A program made the position numbers and the translations under genes. From Deltaproteobacteria bacterium (GTDB lineage: Bacteria; Bdellovibrionota; UBA1018), in contig JABDFB010000091.1 in assembly GCA_013286765.1 (NCBI GenBank), forward strand, positions 1 through 8,808: DNA of 8,808 bases, in the 5' to 3' direction. Each line of letters starts with the position of its first letter. The first letter of the stretch is position 1. Below are positions 6,815-8,808 of this stretch, piece after piece. The notes under the pieces are model-generated. The model saw nothing but the letters and a program-made list of their open reading frames with translations, was not told where the DNA came from and did no database searches.

Positions 6815-8500
6815 CTATTGAAACTTATCTCCACCTGTAACCATCGCTTTTTTAGCTATTTTCTCGAATTGGTCTTGGACTTTATTATCGACTCGGTAGT
6901 GGTCTAAGGTTTGATAGGCCTGTGCATCTGTAAAGTGCTGATAGACTTCAGGATAGTCTTGAAGGAATGAACCCGTGTATTCTAACCATCCGGGACGTTT
7001 GTTCATAACTGGGGGGATACTTCTCATTTCATCGCCTTTCCAGAGTACTTGTTGAGCAATGACGCGATTGTGTTCTGCGTGTTTGAGGATATCTTTTCTA
7101 AGTACAAAATAATATTCATATCCATCTTGAGTTCTTCTTGCGATTAATGAAAGAGACGATCCATTTTTATCTGTTGTCAAAAATTCGTCTTGAAGTTGGT
7201 TCAAAAATGTCCTTGTTTTGGCATCATTACTAGTACTGAAGACGCGATAAATTGTTCCTGGATATTCAGGATGCTTTACTTTTGAGAATGTGATGCTTAG
7301 TGGCTTTTTGTTGTCACTATACTTAATCTGAGAGATTCCATTTGTTGTTGCGGAAAAAAGGGGCAAGGGATGATCAGGATCCTCAGGATCCTCAGGAAAC
7401 TGTTGAATATGGAGAAAGTTGGCGTCAGTACTATGATCAGGCCCATTTTGTCCCAATACCGTTCCTGGTGCCACTTGTGAGAGAAGATAGGACATCAATT
7501 CAATTTCACTTCTGTTTGGTAGAATTTTTGAGGAATCTGAGGACTGAGCAATCTCGGTAGCTGCTGCCTCCACGTCCTTCAACGATTTAAGAGGGCGTTC
7601 TAAGGACTCTTGAAAATCCTTCCTTCCTGTTTCGCTCGTATATAACACTTGCTCTTGAAAATAGGAGGTTGTCGGAATGGTAGCCGTGAGTGTGGTTTTA
7701 CCTCCGGTTAACCTTGGAATTTCAATCGGAAAGTAAACTCTTGTTTTGTAAAAATGATCAACTTTCTTTTTCTGTTTCTTAAGCAGGTCTTTCTGAATTT
7801 GGTCCAGCTTATGCTCGTCGATAAGGCCCTGAAGTTGCTCATCGCTCATTAATGCTAGTTCTAGATTTGATAGATTTAATGTAGATCCATAAACGATCGG
7901 CTTTTCGTTCGGTTCGAGCATCGTCAGAATAACACTGCTCTTGCCTTTCGTGACTTCTATCGGATCTCCTTTAGGCGCATTAGAATATTTTTTTGATTTT
8001 TCGGCTGGTACTCTCATTTGAAAATGATGGGGTCCGGATTCCCTAATAATAGTGTGTGTAATAGGCAACACTTCATAAGAGAATCGACTGTATTCGCTCG
8101 GAGATAATCCTCTTTCTTTGCTGAGATTGATCAGGAGCTCGACCGCGACACAGAGGCCATGCTTCTCTCGGACTTTTTCTAACCATTTACGTATCCTAAA
8201 ACTTGAAGCATCTTTGAGAGACGATAGTTCAGATCTGTATTTGATAGCAAATGCTTCGCTGTGTACAGTTTTCTTACATGGGTTCTCTGGTCTCGTTTTA
8301 GGATGAAAACTTTCTTTGTTATCTAAGCACCCTTCTACCGAGGAACCAGCTGGCACTGTCGACGATTGTCGCGTTTCGCAGGTCTCGGGGCGATCCGCCG
8401 CATAAACAAAATTATAATTATGGATTAAACAGCTTAAAAGCAAAACCTTAAGCAATGGGTAAATACCCTGAGTCGCCAATCGCGAAAAATTTAGTGTCAT
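6815..8500 (-). CDS. Exported protein of unknown function, 561 residues
   Basis: I do not recognise this family. The N-terminus is a signal peptide: a hydrophobic core at about 13-34 ends in FVYA before ADRPE, a good signal peptidase I site after Ala34. The mature protein should be periplasmic, outer-membrane-associated or secreted. Its only cysteines, Cys41, Cys58, Cys75 and Cys117, lie in the first part, spaced 17, 17 and 42 residues, and could form two disulfides. The middle is charged and helix-prone (about 219-260), followed by beta-type stretches such as RVYFPIEIPRL and KTTLTATIP. An acidic PEDPEDPDHP repeat lies near 372-381. There are no further membrane segments and no catalytic motif I can name. 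The ATG at 8500 has no clear Shine-Dalgarno. A TTG at 8455 with AGGG ten bases upstream would give a shorter, equally good signal peptide. It is probably monocistronic, ahead of the lepA cluster. Confidence 0.87.
   Translation of the reverse strand: MTLNFSRLATQGIYPLLKVLLLSCLIHNYNFVYAADRPETCETRQSSTVPAGSSVEGCLDNKESFHPKTRPENPCKKTVHSEAFAIKYRSELSSLKDASSFRIRKWLEKVREKHGLCVAVELLINLSKERGLSPSEYSRFSYEVLPITHTIIRESGPHHFQMRVPAEKSKKYSNAPKGDPIEVTKGKSSVILTMLEPNEKPIVYGSTLNLSNLELALMSDEQLQGLIDEHKLDQIQKDLLKKQKKKVDHFYKTRVYFPIEIPRLTGGKTTLTATIPTTSYFQEQVLYTSETGRKDFQESLERPLKSLKDVEAAATEIAQSSDSSKILPNRSEIELMSYLLSQVAPGTVLGQNGPDHSTDANFLHIQQFPEDPEDPDHPLPLFSATTNGISQIKYSDNKKPLSITFSKVKHPEYPGTIYRVFSTSNDAKTRTFLNQLQDEFLTTDKNGSSLSLIARRTQDGYEYYFVLRKDILKHAEHNRVIAQQVLWKGDEMRSIPPVMNKRPGWLEYTGSFLQDYPEVYQHFTDAQAYQTLDHYRVDNKVQDQFEKIAKKAMVTGGDKFQ
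7374..7396. repeat. 9-bp tandem repeat inside the exported-protein gene
   Basis: The unit TCAGGATCC occurs twice in full (7374-7382 and 7383-7391), followed by five bases of a third copy. The unit is a multiple of three, so copy-number change keeps the frame. It encodes the PEDPEDPDHP stretch. Confidence 0.7.
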
Positions 8501-8530
8501 TGAAATATGTAGAATAACCTATTTAAATTG

Positions 8531-8536
8531 AATATA
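8531..8536 (-). promoter_or_regulatory. Possible -10 box of the 561-residue protein gene
   Basis: TATATT on the minus strand matches five of six -10 bases and lies in an AT-rich stretch 30 bases ahead of the ATG at 8500, between it and the hairpin at 8537-8582. No good -35 box is found 16-18 bases upstream, so this is weak. Confidence 0.2.
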
Positions 8537-8582
8537 GACCTCAAGCACGAACATCCCTGGGAGGTCATTCGTGCCTGAGGTC
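8537..8582 (-). terminator. 15-bp inverted repeat downstream of the right-edge gene, probable terminator
   Basis: GACCTCAAGCACGAA (8537-8551) pairs with TTCGTGCCTGAGGTC (8568-8582) with a single mismatch (G-U wobble on one strand), around a 16-base spacer. It starts 20 bases beyond the stop codon of the minus-strand gene at 8603. The bases after the stem on that strand (TATATTCAATTT) are AT-rich but not a clean U-run, so it may be a weak or Rho-assisted terminator or a transcript-stabilising hairpin. GAGGTC also occurs inside the spacer (8561-8566) and could pair with the same outer arm. Confidence 0.5.
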
Positions 8583-8602
8583 TTAATGTGACGGTTGATT
8601 TC

Positions 8603-8808
8603 TTAGTTTGCTGTGAAATTTCCGATAATGCCGCCTGGTTCTAGTCCGCAACGAAACAAAGTACCAGACCAATCCCAAACAGTTAGGTTTCCTAAATTCA
8701 GAGTTTGCCAGGTCTTGGGGCCAGAGACTGTCCAAACTTGCGCTCCGACTGCCGCTCCATTACCCACGCCGTTAATGGATACAGTTTGACACCAACTATT
8801 ACTTCCAT
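8603..8808 (-). CDS. C-terminal part of an unknown, probably extracytoplasmic protein
   Basis: A minus-strand frame open from the right edge ends at TAA (8603-8605), giving 67 residues of the C-terminus; the start lies outside the window. The sequence is rich in Gly, Asn, Thr, Val and Trp with almost no charged residues (SINGVGNGAAVGAQVWTVSG, then NLTVWDWSGTLFRCGLEPGG). It has two cysteines, in SWCQTV and FRCGLE, that could form a disulfide. This composition suits a beta-rich secreted or surface protein such as an adhesin-like or fibre-like domain, but I cannot name a family. It is followed by a hairpin, and a real gene end is supported by the stop and hairpin spacing. The alternative frame starting at the ATG in 8806-8808 stops after about 33 codons and looks less protein-like. 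Confidence 0.65.
   Translation of the reverse strand, partial: GSNSWCQTVSINGVGNGAAVGAQVWTVSGPKTWQTLNLGNLTVWDWSGTLFRCGLEPGGIIGNFTAN

Noticed and set aside
1..8808. tRNA, rRNA or CRISPR array
   Set aside because: No cloverleaf or rRNA-like segment and no regularly spaced direct repeats were found. The only repeats are the inverted ones and the 9-bp tandem repeat listed above.

Overview
The window is a compact bacterial segment in which every supported gene lies on the minus strand. The core (positions 1-6478) is one tightly packed gene cluster, read from right to left: lepA (elongation factor 4), lepB (signal peptidase I family), pyrB (aspartate carbamoyltransferase), pyrC (dihydroorotase), carA (small subunit of carbamoyl-phosphate synthetase) and a conserved-looking gene of unknown function cut by the left edge. 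The gaps are +8, +5, -8, -16 and -32 bp, so the six genes probably form a single transcript with translational coupling. Base composition is moderate, and the lepA-lepB junction plus a separate pyrB-pyrC-carA run fits a proteobacterium in the broad sense. The style of the left-edge protein and the genome layout make me favour a Bdellovibrio-like or other former deltaproteobacterial lineage, but no gene here proves this.

The pyrimidine genes supply three early steps of UMP synthesis: glutamine hydrolysis for carbamoyl phosphate (CarA), carbamoyl-aspartate formation (PyrB) and ring closure (PyrC). carB is not next to carA in this window. PyrC keeps its metal and catalytic residues, so it is an active type I enzyme. 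LepA is complete and ordinary. LepB is not: the fold-defining N-terminal blocks are present with the catalytic serine, but the general-base lysine is replaced by arginine and the conserved GDNR/NSxDSR block near the C-terminus is eroded. It looks like a pseudo-protease sitting in the canonical lepB position, and it is the most notable observation in the window.

Positions 6479-6814 form a 336-bp intergenic stretch. It holds a 137-bp element with 30-bp perfect terminal inverted repeats and a GC-rich palindromic core (MITE-like or a large hairpin repeat), a G-rich stretch, and a short intrinsic terminator that points along the plus strand although no plus-strand gene is evident. A possible promoter for the lepA-carA cluster has its -35 box inside the left terminal repeat of the element.

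The right part (6815-8808) carries a 561-residue exported protein of unknown function and the C-terminal end of another, probably extracytoplasmic, unknown protein cut by the right edge. A 15-bp inverted repeat between them probably ends transcription of the latter. These two genes look like lineage-specific accessory genes beside a housekeeping operon.
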